29,121 nucleotides of DNA, taken from NCBI GenBank assembly GCA_003427395.1, contig BFEA01000217.1, positions 104,417 to 133,537 on the forward strand. Reading direction: 5' to 3'. Under the pieces are notes generated by a model. It searched no databases. It saw nothing but the letters and a program-made list of their open reading frames with translations, and was not told where the DNA came from. The stretch is from Chara braunii (lineage: Eukaryota; Streptophyta; Charophyceae; Charales; Characeae). The position numbers were made by a program, and so were the translations under genes. Shown here piece after piece: positions 8,840 to 17,640 of this stretch (position 1 is its first letter; each line of letters starts with the position of its first letter).

Positions 8840-9210
8840 ACCCTTCTAAAACCCTCCTACGAGGCGGCGGGACTCGATCTCTGGGCAGCGGGATAGGAGG
8901 ACCCCATGACCGTTGGGAGGAGGAGCTAAGGGGAACGAAAACGAGATGTCAAAAATGAAAATGAACGGGATTTTCCTGGAATGATCGTGTAAACGGGGGA
9001 CTCGAACTGCGGGCCGCGGCGTGAAGGGAGCCAAAAGCGCGTTAAAACAAAAACAGGGGGGGACTAAGAAGAAACAAAAATAAGAAAACAAAAATAAAAA
9101 CAAGCGGGATTTCCCCCTGATATGACCGCGCGACGGGGATTGGAGCCGTGGGCAGCCGGAGGAGAAAGGCAGAAACGACAGGTAAAAAAGGGGGGGGGCG
9201 ACTCAGATCC
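8840..9210 (-). repeat. tRNA-3'-half-like repeats with T-rich tails, minus strand
   Basis: Three diverged units of about 130 bp read on the minus strand as B-box-like sequence (AGATCGAGTCCC at 8880-8869, AGTTCGAGTCC at 9008-8998, GGCTCCAATCCCC at 9147-9135; GGCTCGAATCCCC in the 3' LTR), then CAGG...AAATCCCG, then oligo-T runs. The oligo-T tails correspond to plus-strand A tracts, including 19 A at 8822-8840. The 3' LTR counterpart is about 24256-24620. Oligo-T after a B box is what a polymerase III unit would show, but no clear A boxes are seen. Confidence 0.45.
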
Positions 9211-10049
9211 CGACAATAACGGCTAGCCCTGCCCAAAAACGACGCCCACCTAGCTATACCTACGCCTTCTTGTTTTTTTTATTTGTTTTCCTTTTTTTTT
9301 TTGTCGTTTTGTCCCTGCTTTGATGAACGAGGGTCTTAGCCTCATTGCCACTGGGTGGCGCGAGGCGAGGTACCACCCCGTGTCCTAGCAGAAGATTCAT
9401 TCTCTAGGTGGGGTTGAGCCTAAAAGAAAAGTGGGTGCTCGCACCCATACTACACTAAAATCGAACCAGGGTGCCTGGTATAGCACCGCGGAAGAGGCCG
9501 TGGCTACGACTGGGGCAAAAATGGCCATGATGGCCCTCCCTTTGGCCTCAGCTGAGCCATTATGGCCGCCCTGCAGACTCAGCACCCCACGTTGGATCTT
9601 TCTGATCCTGGGGGTGGGGTTAAGTGTCGGGGAAGGGACACTTGCACATGGGAAGAAGGACTAAACTGATGACGTGATTCCCTCCATTGAGATCAGTGGA
9701 TCTCATGGTTGGGGATCCAGCAAAAGAAGGGAGGGTTTGGGCTGAATAAAACACCAAGTCCAGCCTCCTCCCGCGGTACCGGCACTGGGAAGAATAGCCA
9801 GGTACGTCAAACTTTAGGAATTCATAACTCCTAGAATAATGGTCTGAAAAATACAAGAAAAAGTGTTTCAGAAATGAGACAGTGTCAGCCATCTCGTGAG
9901 AATTACGAGATGACTAATTGAGCTAACCCTGAATAGATAAAAACAAGAGAAAGGGGAATAGTCAAAGTCAGTCGCACTAAGTGTGCGGCTGCGGTGCGAC
10001 GACATCACAACGTCGATCTCACAAAAATCGAGGGCCCAGGGCCATCTCG
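9211..10049 (+). other. LTR segment, no supported gene
   Basis: Contains T-rich runs near 9270-9303, a 7-bp-stem hairpin at 9432-9447 (TGGGTGC/GCACCCA) and a minus-strand ATCGAACC-type box at 9460-9467. AATAAA at about 9745 could act as a polyadenylation signal. A 77-codon ORF (9431-9664) is kept in the other LTR (24840-25073) but has no recognisable domain. Confidence 0.4.
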
Positions 10050-10151
10050 AATTATTGCCTAGGGGCTAGAGTGTCGAGACACACTCTCCACCTTGAATTA
10101 TTGTCTAAGGGCTAGAGTGTCGAGGCATACTCTCCAACTCACCTATAAAAA
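10050..10151 (+). promoter_or_regulatory. Candidate LTR promoter: twin hairpins followed by a TATA box
   Basis: A tandem duplication of about 52 bp (AATTATTGCCTAGGGGCTAG, then AATTATTGTCTAAGGGCTAG) carries in each copy a hairpin AGAGTGT-(6 nt)-ACACTCT at 10068-10087, imperfect at 10114-10133. TATAAAAA follows at 10144-10151. The 3' LTR has the same layout (about 25489-25590) but its TATA reads TATACAAA. If this is the U3 promoter, transcription would start near 10175, leaving a leader of over 4 kb before the primer site. Confidence 0.45.
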
Positions 10152-10462
10152 CAAGCAATGCCCAACAGTTGCCACACAAGGAGCACGTGTTGTGGGAGTG
10201 GTCGCACACTCTAAGGCATTTGTGAGTTGTGGGAGTGCTTTGGGAGTGGTGCTGGGAGCCTATTAGAGGAGCTGCTGGAGCGAAAAGGAGGAGGAGGAGC
10301 CACCATAGCCACAAGGTGGAGGCACCTTGCCGACACCTTGGGTTGGTACCGGACCTACGGCACATGTGCTAGGGACCACTCCATTGGAACGGGAGCTCAC
10401 CTCCAAGACTCAAGGGAGCGACATTTTGGACTTAGCTTTGGCCGGGGGCCGGTTTTATTATT

Positions 10463-10735
10463 TTGAGCTTGAGCGTGGCCGACGTAAGGGAGCATGCTAT
10501 CGGAATAATCAAGCGGCAAGACTACGTCCGCATACGGAGAGGCGTTGCCGACCTTGTCGTACGTGGGCGTCAGGATAATTTTGTGAGAGCGTCGTGGGAC
10601 CGCCGTTGGGCCTGTTTTTTTTACACCAAGGCGGTGCCTTTTATTTTTGGAAGCAAGGGTCCCGGGTTGCGGCGCGACGAGGCGGCCGTACCGCTTAACC
10701 ACTTGTTGGCGGTTCACGGCGGTGACACCAAGTAA
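10463..10735 (+). CDS. Unknown ORF in the 5' LTR (90 codons, no ATG)
   Basis: I do not recognise this protein. The frame encodes ADVREHAIGIIKRQDYVRIR, then RGVADLVVRG, a Trp/Phe-rich stretch with CFFYTK, and HLLAVHGG near the end. It opens after a TAG at 10433-10435 and has no in-frame ATG here, while the 3' LTR copy (25902-26174) has one at 25914. The other LTR keeps the frame open despite about a dozen amino-acid differences. The last codons run into a GTAATT candidate splice donor (10732), so the apparent C-terminus may be an exon end. A minus-strand frame over the same DNA is also open, which lowers confidence in either as a real product. Confidence 0.35.
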   Translation: MSLSVADVREHAIGIIKRQDYVRIRRGVADLVVRGRQDNFVRASWDRRWACFFYTKAVPFIFGSKGPGLRRDEAAVPLNHLLAVHGGDTK

Positions 10736-10857
10736 TTTTTGTGTGGCGTTCCAAGTGTGTCGTCGTGGTCCGAGAGAGGTGCCGAGTGCGGCACAAGCTC
10801 AAGGCGGTCGCCGGTGCAAACTTGTGGCGGTGTGACGCAAGGGATTTTTTTTGGTAG
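10732..10857 (+). other. Candidate 126-bp intron in the LTR
   Basis: A GTAATT donor at 10732 and a pyrimidine-rich TAG acceptor ending at 10857. The 3' LTR has CAG/GTAATT at 26171 and a T-run followed by GTAG ending at 26296, exactly the same length. Joining the flanking ORFs does not give one long frame, so splicing is only a possibility. Confidence 0.3.
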
Positions 10858-10964
10858 CGGGAATGGCGCAAGTCCTTGACGTTTTGGCGTGGTGGAACCC
10901 TTGGTACCAGTCCTTGGCACCATTGGGACCATTTGGGACTACGCCGCATTGACGGTCCTATTAA

Positions 10965-11243
10965 TTGGACCTTTTACACCTCTATGACGAGGAATCTATC
11001 TTGAAGTACATCGGCAACCGTCATTACATTGGGCCCGGAGGGACCAATTTGGAACCAGGGGTGTCACTCATCACTTGTGGGACGTGCCGGAGCAAGCAAG
11101 GACCGCTCAATAATTGTTGGGGTTCACGGCGCTTGTGATTTTCTATTCAAAACATTTTGGAGCGTGGTTGGCGTTCAAGATTCAACTTGGCTTTCTTGGG
11201 TGAGCTAGTCAGCATCAGCGACACTTCACTCAAGGTCAGTTAA
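10965..11243 (+). pseudogene. Unknown ORF in the LTR, broken here, open in the 3' LTR
   Basis: In the 3' LTR the frame 26404-26682 is open for 92 codons (HLDDEGSILKYVDNRHYIRP, SKQGPLNNCWGSRRLRFSIQ, FLGESVGISDTSLK). In this copy a TGA at 11136-11138 interrupts it where the other copy has CGA. The frame continues upstream in both LTRs through a Trp-rich stretch starting at an ATG (26302 in the 3' LTR: MAQVLDVLAWWNAWYQSLAP), interrupted by one shared TAA (26401-26403). The segment ends at AAG/GTCAGT, a good donor-like site. No known domain is recognised. Confidence 0.35.
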
Positions 11244-11431
11244 TGACTCAGACCCCTCACTGCGCACGTGAAACCACACTTTGTTTGCCCCATTTCTATT
11301 TCTTTGAATATTCAGTTGAAAGAAAGAAAGGCTGGTTTGTGTGTGCTCAAACGTGAAAAGGGAAGTGTTGTCTGACCCCGGGTATTCCTGCCTACTCTCA
11401 GAATCTGTCTTGGCTTTGTACCTTGTTGCAG
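11235..11431 (+). other. Candidate 197-bp intron in the LTR
   Basis: AAG/GTCAGT donor-like site and a TTGTTGCAG/G acceptor-like end. The 3' LTR has the same pair at 26674 and 26870, again identical length. Evidence is consensus match only. Confidence 0.3.
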
Positions 11432-12075
11432 GCAATGTGAGAAAAAACTTTGCATATCCAATGAAGACTAGGGTCTTGCGGGTGTGACGCTCCACCTATG
11501 AAATGCTTAAATGCTCCTTTGTTTTTGGTTCGCAAGATCCTTGGTCGATTGAGGCTCACAAGGGAAGGATCTTGTCATTAATTATGCCTTCCTTTATTTG
11601 GCTAAGCGGCCTCCGCTTTAGGAATTCAACGATATGGGTCGTCCGTTATATTGCTATAAAGTGATCCTCGCCTATTACCCACGACAAGAATTGTAGGACG
11701 GGGTGAAACGGGTCGACGGGGCTCCTCTATTTTCACCGTTCTTTCTTGAACTATCGGGCGCATAGGAAATAGCTCCAATAAGCATGCACCTAGCAGCCTC
11801 ATCTGGCTTGGGGAGAACCACGGAAGGAAGGGTAGCTTCCAACTCCCATAGGCCTTGTGGAACTAAGCAGCGATAGGAATCACCCTACATTTAGCCCGCA
11901 GACACTTGGCGTCATTCTACATAAATAGCTCAGCCTCTCGTATATTTCACTTCACTACAAGGTTTTTGTGTTGCTGGTTCCTTTTCTAGGAGAACGACGA
12001 AAGTTAGTTCGCCGTGACCTCCATCGCTTATCGTGCCGAGGCTTAGACAAGGGAGTGAGTCGGTCAGCCGGAGAA
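11432..12075 (+). other. LTR segment upstream of the main LTR ORF
   Basis: No supported gene. A second TATA-like patch (CATAAATAG, about 11920, then GTATATTTCAC) lies about 150 bp before the ATG at 12076. The 3' LTR lacks about 20 bp near 11660 and has a GAG/GTAAGG donor-like site at 27002 that is mutated here. Confidence 0.35.
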
Positions 12076-12648
12076 ATGGGGGCGAGGGTGACAGACAACA
12101 CGGGTGCCGCGAGCAGTGTTGCCTCGAGCAGTTCGCGTCAAAGGGTCACGACGGTCGCCACCATCATGCTGTTTCCAAGCAAGATGGAGGCAAGGGCGTC
12201 TGCTGTAGCCGTGGGAGGATTTAGGCAAGGATGGGAGAGAGTCGGCCGCATGGTCTTCCATCCCGCGGACGTCTTCCCGACCGAGGTGGAGCTCAGGGAG
12301 GACCAAGGGACCCTTGAGGACCCCCCGCGGATTTACGCATTTGTGACAACGGCCATGAAGTTGGTACTAAGCGTTGGCGTCTGCCCCCTTAGGAAGACGC
12401 ATTGGTTCGACGTCGGGGTCATCTACGACGTCGTGAAGAAGTCTATCCACCGCAAGTTCGAGAACGAGATCATGTGGTTGTCCCTGTGCATTATGCGGAA
12501 CCACCATGCTCGGCAGGGGCCATTCATATGGATCGAGCATTACGATCGCGTGGGACCGTATGATGTCGGATTCCGTGTCGCGGAGAGATGTGACGATGAG
12601 GCCCTCCAGCGGCAGGAGGAGAATTTGCTAAAACTCTTTCATATCTGA
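12076..12648 (+). CDS. LTR-encoded protein of unknown function, 190 aa
   Basis: This is the longest intact ORF within the LTRs, starting at the first in-frame ATG (the frame extends upstream without ATG to 11968). I recognise no family. Visible features: a Ser/Ala-rich N-terminus (GAASSVASSSSRQR), then what looks like a folded region with ADVFPTEVELREDQGTLEDP, PRIYAFVTTAMKLVLSVGVC, THWFDVGVIYDVVKKSIHRK and IMWLSLCIMRNHHARQGPF, and a charged end with EALQRQEENLLKLFHI. The 3' LTR copy (27496-28050) is nearly the same but has a 1-bp deletion near 27938 that changes its C-terminus. The next ORF starts 22 bp after the stop. It could be a captured host gene or an accessory retroelement protein. Confidence 0.5.
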   Translation: MGARVTDNTGAASSVASSSSRQRVTTVATIMLFPSKMEARASAVAVGGFRQGWERVGRMVFHPADVFPTEVELREDQGTLEDPPRIYAFVTTAMKLVLSVGVCPLRKTHWFDVGVIYDVVKKSIHRKFENEIMWLSLCIMRNHHARQGPFIWIEHYDRVGPYDVGFRVAERCDDEALQRQEENLLKLFHI

Positions 12649-12670
12649 TGATGAGTCTTTGTGATGCAGG

Positions 12671-13222
12671 ATGGCTGGAGCTCGGTGCGACCTGACGATC
12701 CCCAGGTATCTCCTAATTCGAGATACGAACGATGCAGACCGCGTCGCCTGGGCGGAAAGGATGTCGATGGTGTTCGATGGGACTCCGACTCGATGGCTCG
12801 GCTTTGTCGGAATCGTCAACGACGGACGTGGTTTTTTTCCGGAAGAGCGATCGGAGATTCGACCGAACGTGTTTCAGCGTCCGAACGAGTTGCAGGGGCA
12901 TACATTGTATTTTCATCGTGTCTCGAACATGGAGCTTGTCTCTCGAGTCACCGCTGGAGTACTCTTCAGACGATCAGGAGCGTGAATGGTGTTCCTTTGG
13001 CTTCGAGACACTTCCGCCCGACACCTTAAGCGCCTCGGTGTGCCTTTCTGGTCCGTCCTGTTGACATTGGCGCGACGAATGGCGGAGCTCTACAGCACGA
13101 GCGACCTACGACTTCGATGGCAAGGACGAGTGCGGAGGATGGCGATTAACGACGCGTTCATCCGGCGGCATACCCGGCTAGACAGACGCGCTCGGGCGAC
13201 TCACACGCTTTACGGCCGCTAG
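12671..13222 (+). pseudogene. Second LTR-encoded unknown ORF, one in-frame stop
   Basis: Begins ATG at 12671, just after a TGATGCAG that resembles a splice acceptor. The first part reads MAGARCDLTIPRYLLIRDTN, AWAERMSMVFDGTPTRWLGF and NELQGHTLYFHRVSNMELVS. A TGA at 12983-12985 is followed in the same frame by 78 open codons, including RLGVPFWSVLLTLARRMAEL and RVRRMAINDAFIRRHTRLDR, ending TAG at 13220. Around 12960-13020 another frame reads more naturally (SSDDQEREWCSFGFETLPPD), so a frameshift pair may be present rather than just a stop. No known domain. It probably belonged with the preceding ORF as parts of one gene or two adjacent genes. Confidence 0.45.
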
Positions 13223-14002
13223 GAGTCGTCCACTCTCTATAGGTCCCTCTAGAGTGGACCGTCCAGCGGAGGGTAGCGAGTTAGACTCCTACGATCGGAT
13301 CATCAGGCTTCGCCCTCGAGAGGGCTAAAACATGATAAAACTCAGTAGTGCCAACCAAGAAAACATGGTTTGCCCACCCCTATGATTATCATTTTTCCAC
13401 GATGAATTTCGCTGGTGTCATGATGAGGGGTGAAGGCGACACATAAATTTTGGTCCTTTTTTTTGTATATATTTAAGATTGATGGTCGTTCGCAGTTAGG
13501 CGATGGCCGCTGTACTAGGAGGGACGCAAGTGGTTTGGATAACAGGAAGTCACAGGAAAAATAATAGAGAGTGTCTTGGGTATATTGCTACAATGCGGAG
13601 TTGTTTTTGCAAATTTGATTCAGTAAGTTCCAGTCTCTGCGAGTTGTGACCGTCGACGGTGTCGACCTGGTAATCCTCTTGTCAGTTTTCACATACATCA
13701 ATTGTGGAACGCTCTTTAAAACTTTCCTTTCAACTTTATGAGATAGTGAAAACAAAGGCATGTTCTCTGTCATCATACCTGCTAAAGATTGTTGTTTCCA
13801 CCTTTGGGATGATTCGCTACCTGCATGCTACATTTGTACTTCTTCGTTTGCAACCTCTATGTGCCTTGGCTGTCATGTATGTGCTTTTGGTAACGACTTG
13901 AAAAATATTTGGTTGTAACGCTCATGTGCCTTAATGCGACATCTATATGTGAATTGGTTATCACTCTCGCGTGATTGTTAGCAATATCTGTTTGTGCCGT
14001 GG
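13223..14002 (+). other. LTR segment present only in the 5' copy
   Basis: Missing from the 3' LTR as part of the 12958-14002 deletion. A 9-bp-stem hairpin (GTCCACTCT at 13228-13236, AGAGTGGAC at 13251-13259) follows directly after the ORF stop. The 13850-14070 stretch has loose repeats of TTGTAACG and CATGTGCC-like words. No gene seen. Confidence 0.45.
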
Positions 14003-14459
14003 TTGTTTACATTCATGTGTTTAATTGTAACGTCTGAATGTCTCGTGTAACCCATATGTGTGTTTTTCACTGCAATGACACTGTCCTCCGGAAAACGTCT
14101 TTATAAGAGACTAGGAGTGACTTCGATGGGATTATTCTATATTCACCTATAAGAATTGTCTGTACTACGGCAAAACGAGCAAAACGCCCCTGACTGGTCT
14201 TCCTCTGCGATTGCATGTAAAAGCTTTCGTATGTAGATCAGTAGCTCGGTAGGGATACGCCTCTTAGGATGGTGACAGTTCCTCAAGGAAGACGAGTTGT
14301 GCCTCGCGGGACCCTGACCTGTCGTAGGGGAACGGGAGAAGTACGACCGACGCACCCGGCTAGAGCGGCAAAGCCCCGTCGTTCACCTCGATTAATTTTG
14401 GGGAAAGCATTCCGACTCTAAAAAGAAAGATATCAAACTCCTGCGTGAAGCGGTCGGGA
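14003..14459 (+). other. LTR 3' portion, no gene
   Basis: Shared with 28377-28833 in the other LTR. A TTTATAAGAG element at about 14098 is TATA-like. Nothing else recognised. Confidence 0.4.
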
Positions 14460-14496
14460 GGTCCCCCTTTATACGTTACGATGCGAAGGGGGGGCC
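14460..14496 (+). promoter_or_regulatory. Hairpin at the LTR end
   Basis: GGTCCCCCTT (14460-14469) pairs with AAGGGGGGGCC (14486-14496) around a 16-nt loop, 13 bp before the LTR terminus. It is identical in the 3' LTR (28834-28870). Confidence 0.6.
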
Positions 14497-14511
14497 GTTG
14501 CGTCCGACAGC

Positions 14512-14530
14512 TGGCGCCGTTGCCGGGGAT
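14512..14530 (+). promoter_or_regulatory. Primer binding site complementary to plant tRNA-Asp
   Basis: TGGCGCCGTTGCCGGGGAT begins two bases after the 5' LTR. From known tRNA sequences this is the complement of the last 19 nt (with CCA) of plant cytosolic tRNA-Asp, the primer used by plant Tat/Athila-type Ty3/gypsy elements. It fixes the 5' LTR boundary and the plus orientation of the element. Confidence 0.93.
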
Positions 14531-14830
14531 GACGGCTATCTACCGTTGTCCCTGGTGGAACGACACTCGGGTAAGGTAATCCCAAATAATTACCTTGTAT
14601 TATTATTTAACTAAGCAGTTCGGTTGTGATTTTGTTTCCTCTCGAAACGACAAGTGGCATTATCGTGACAATAACCCTAGTACGATTGAGAGATTGTGAG
14701 ATAATAACAACTCGACATGGATGGGTCATCCCGATCGGTCAGAAACCGCATAATGCAATGAGTTTGATTAAAATATTTCCCGAGTCACGTATCTGATTGT
14801 GATCGTTGTTCCTTTGACACTTCACTCAAG
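14531..14830 (+). other. Leader between primer site and gag
   Basis: A/T-rich, no ORF. It ends GACACTTCACTCAAG immediately before the gag ATG, a 15-mer also found before the donor-like site in each LTR. Confidence 0.5.
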
Positions 14831-15970
14831 ATGGGGAGCCCCAACCTTGCTGAGAACGATAGTCTGGGCGACGAGAGGCGCAATGACATTCAGGAACTCG
14901 CGAGGCTTTTTCGGCAAAACACCACGTCACATGAGAAGTTTCCGAAAATCAAGGTTCCTCTGTTCGATGACGAGAATGTTACGGACTGGCTAGAAAAATA
15001 TGAGTTGAATGCTCATGTGCGTCAATGGACGGAATGGAAGATGTTGGAAGTAGTAAAACGCTATGTGCACGTTGATCTTGCAGAAGAAGTCGGTGAGGTG
15101 GCGTGTAGCACACAAATCTGGAAAACATTCCGTGAGCGAATGTTGGAAAAATACTAGCTAGGAGACAAATTGTTGGATGTCTCTGACCTTCGTAAAGTAA
15201 GTCGGGAGAAATTTAGGACGATCGAAGGGTTCCTAAAGAGGTTTGAGAAGGTCGCCAAGAGGGTTTCCGATCTTCCCGATAAGACGAAATGCATTATCTT
15301 TCTGACCAACTTCACGGAAGTCGAGCAAAGAGAATTGATGAAGGGTTTTACTACCAGGTACGACTGGAATATGATTAAGGAGAATCTTAAGGTCGGTGAA
15401 CTCGACTGAATGCTCTATCATCTCCTGCGCAGGCAAAAGAAAATGCAGGAGGATGAGTTAGTAAGTTGTGATAAGGATAAAAAGATGTTTGGGGCGATTA
15501 TGGATGTTAGGATGATGATGAAAGAAATGAGGAAGGAGGGACTGTGTGGCAAGGTACTGACGGTGAGGCAACAAGACGGCAAGAGAAAAGGAAAAGAGAG
15601 GGACGAGAAGTCCGACGAGGAAGGTAGTGAAAAAGAAGAAGAAGAAGAACCTCCTCAGAAAGCAACGAAGGCCGAACGAAAGGCCATGAATTAAACACGG
15701 GGAGGGCAAGGTACGAATGGAAAGCAAACCAAAAATAAGAGTTGCCATGGGAATGATAATTGTGATACTATCAATCAGCATCAGAGACAATTTCAAGATA
15801 CCGAGCCCCGACAATTTCGGCCGCAAAGCGAAGGAGGCCGGGGGCGTGGTCGGGGAGCTTCTGGTGGTCGCGGTTACTGTAATAAGGATTGAAATTGTAA
15901 CTACTGTGCACAAAGAGGGCACGGTGTCCGATACTGTCGGACCCTCGCTAAAGATGAGGAGGATCGGATT
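14831..15970 (+). pseudogene. gag: Gag polyprotein (capsid and zinc knuckle), interrupted by stops
   Basis: Gag packages element RNA into virus-like particles. A single plus frame starts at ATG 14831. It contains a capsid-like N-terminal part (FPKIKVPLFDDENVTDWLEK, RQWTEWKMLEVVKRYV), a second helical part (FLKRFEKVAKRVSDLPDKTK), a Lys/Glu-rich linker, a Gln- and RG-rich basic stretch (EGGRGRGRGASGGRGY) and a CX2CX4HX4C zinc knuckle (CNYCAQRGHGVRYC, about 15896-15937). In-frame stops occur at 15155-15157 (TAG), 15407-15409 (TGA), 15692-15694 (TAA) and 15890-15892 (TGA); there is no frameshift. The same frame runs on into the protease, so gag and protease were one polyprotein. Confidence 0.88.
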
Positions 15971-17596
15971 GTGTACACGAACATTCGAGGCGAGGTGTTC
16001 GATTTCGAAGGGAACCTTATCGATTCATACATAGAAGGAGGAATGAGGAAGGAAGCATTTCGATGCATGAACCGGACCATGCCCTGCACTTACCGGTTGG
16101 TCTCGAAAGAGGAAATGAAGATTCTTGAGTCTAGAGAGGCTGCACGCCAGACAGTCGTTAGTAGGCCTGATGTTAGTAAGGGCAAGACCGAAAATGAGAG
16201 GGCTGTGCGAAAAGCCTTAAGCTCGAGAAGCGGTTTAAAGGCATTTGGAGGCCAAGTTATGAGACTGGGTCTCGACATGGAAAAAATTCGGCTGGGCATG
16301 CCGAATATGTTTCTGCTTGGTGGGCACGACGGGAGAAGGGGCATGGCTCCTTTGGCGGCGTCTCTGTCAGCATTACGTGCGGAGAGGCCGTCATCGTCCC
16401 ACCTTCAGACGGCCTCTGCGGGAACGCATTCCGTCTTGAACAGGCCCATCCTCCGAAGAGGAACGTCACCAGCGGTCCCTCAAGCACAAAAGATTAAGAA
16501 GGGAAACCAACCTCGAGTCGCGCCCATTGTCAGTGCGAAGGCGCAACAAGAGGCGCCGGTAGTAATCGTGGAAGAAGACTTGGACACGGAAGATGAGAAA
16601 TTAAGGGCGGAGGACGAGCGTCAGGCAAGGTTACGCGCCCAAAAACGAGGTCTAGATGAGAATCAAGATAAGGAAAAGGATGAGGGAGAAGAGGAAGAGC
16701 ACCAAAAGAAGAAGAACCGGTACACGATTTCGATTGAGGAAGGGATCGACATTGAGAAGATGGTGGATCGGATACTTGAGAGCCATCGAGATTTGGTAAC
16801 ACTCAAGGAATTTTTGGCAGCCTCGCCAAAGATTCGGGAAGAGCTTAAGCAAAGATTAACTCGATGGAAGGTGATGACGGTTAAACTAGGGGACGTAATC
16901 CCACCTGAGGCAAATTTGACTCCTGCAGGAGCAAAGATGGATTGGAGGTGTGTAGCGACTGGGCACGTAATGGTCAAGATAGGTGTTTCACAACACCTTG
17001 CGCTCGTTGACACCGGAGCGGAGATGAACATATTAAAGGAAAAAGAGGCGCTAGAGTTAGGAATTGAGATTGATCGCACTGATAATGAATTTCTGGTTGG
17101 CGCCGGAGGGTCGACACCCTTCTGTGGAACTGCCAGTAACGTTAGTATACAGATTGGCAAGGTAAAGGTACAGTCTTAATTTTACGTGTTGCCACTGGTT
17201 GAGCATGGGGTGATGTTGGGACGATCATTCTTATGCCGATCGGAGTCCATCATCATCAATAAGCATGATGGGACGATGTTCATAATACTGTGCGATCCAG
17301 TGTGTGGACACTTCGAGGTGATCAAGTGGCCGAACACCGGGCCTAAGAATTCGAGGAACAAGTTGAATCCTGAATCCTATAGCTTCGAGGAAGCATAACA
17401 ATTGGTGAGAGAACAAGAGTCATATGGGGAGGACGATGAGGAGAACCCAATGGAGTTTTTCTTAGCTCTTCCCGATGTTTCACAGGCTCTGGATTTCGTT
17501 TCAACCCACTCTGAAATCGACCGAAACCTTGTACACACACTAACTGAGATTGTGTCTGAAGGTGGTAGCACGGGGAGTATGTGCTTAACATACTGA
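15971..17596 (+). pseudogene. pro: Gag-protease linker and retropepsin-like aspartic protease
   Basis: This continues the gag frame (open from 15893). After a conserved-looking stretch (GEVFDFEGNLIDSYIEGGMR) come an Ala/Ser/Arg-rich linker and an acidic, highly charged region, then the protease. The active site LALVDTGAEMNIL has DTGA at 17009-17020, followed by the flap-like GAGGSTPFCGTA and, after a TAA at 17177-17179 in the same frame, the closing GVMLGRSFL. Retropepsins act as dimers to process Gag and Pol. More stops follow at 17396-17398 and 17594-17596. Catalytic residues are present but the chain is cut inside the domain. The frame change to pol lies near 17600-17660, close to a T8 run (17651-17658). 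Confidence 0.85.
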
Positions 17597-17640
17597 CCTC
17601 ACACCCAGTCAGTTGGTGAGGAAGGTGTGATCCCACAAGC

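Larger units (their letters stand above)
7372..14509 (+). repeat. 5' LTR, 7138 bp
   Basis: It aligns along its whole length with 22788-28883. The coordinate offset is 15416 at the start, 15409 near 9.4 kb, 15439 from 10.2 to 11.6 kb, 15419 near 12.7 kb and 14374 at the end, so only small indels and one 1.0-kb deletion separate the copies. The first base pair of difference is at the terminus (TGACGG for TGTCGG). Contents in order: terminal hairpin, a tract identical between LTRs, tRNA-like modules, twin hairpins and TATA box, unknown ORFs with candidate introns, a segment unique to this copy (12958-14002), and a terminal hairpin. Confidence 0.93.

Noticed and set aside
9431-9664. 77-codon ORF present in both LTRs (also 24840-25073)
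   Set aside because: Preservation is expected from LTR duplication alone; the opposite strand is equally open and no motif is visible.
15458-15922. 154-codon minus-strand ORF
   Set aside because: It is the shadow of the Lys/Glu-rich gag linker on the plus strand, giving a low-complexity Phe/Leu-rich translation.
16663-17160. 165-codon minus-strand ORF
   Set aside because: It lies opposite the protease region, whose plus-strand DTGA motif and in-frame continuity with gag are clear.
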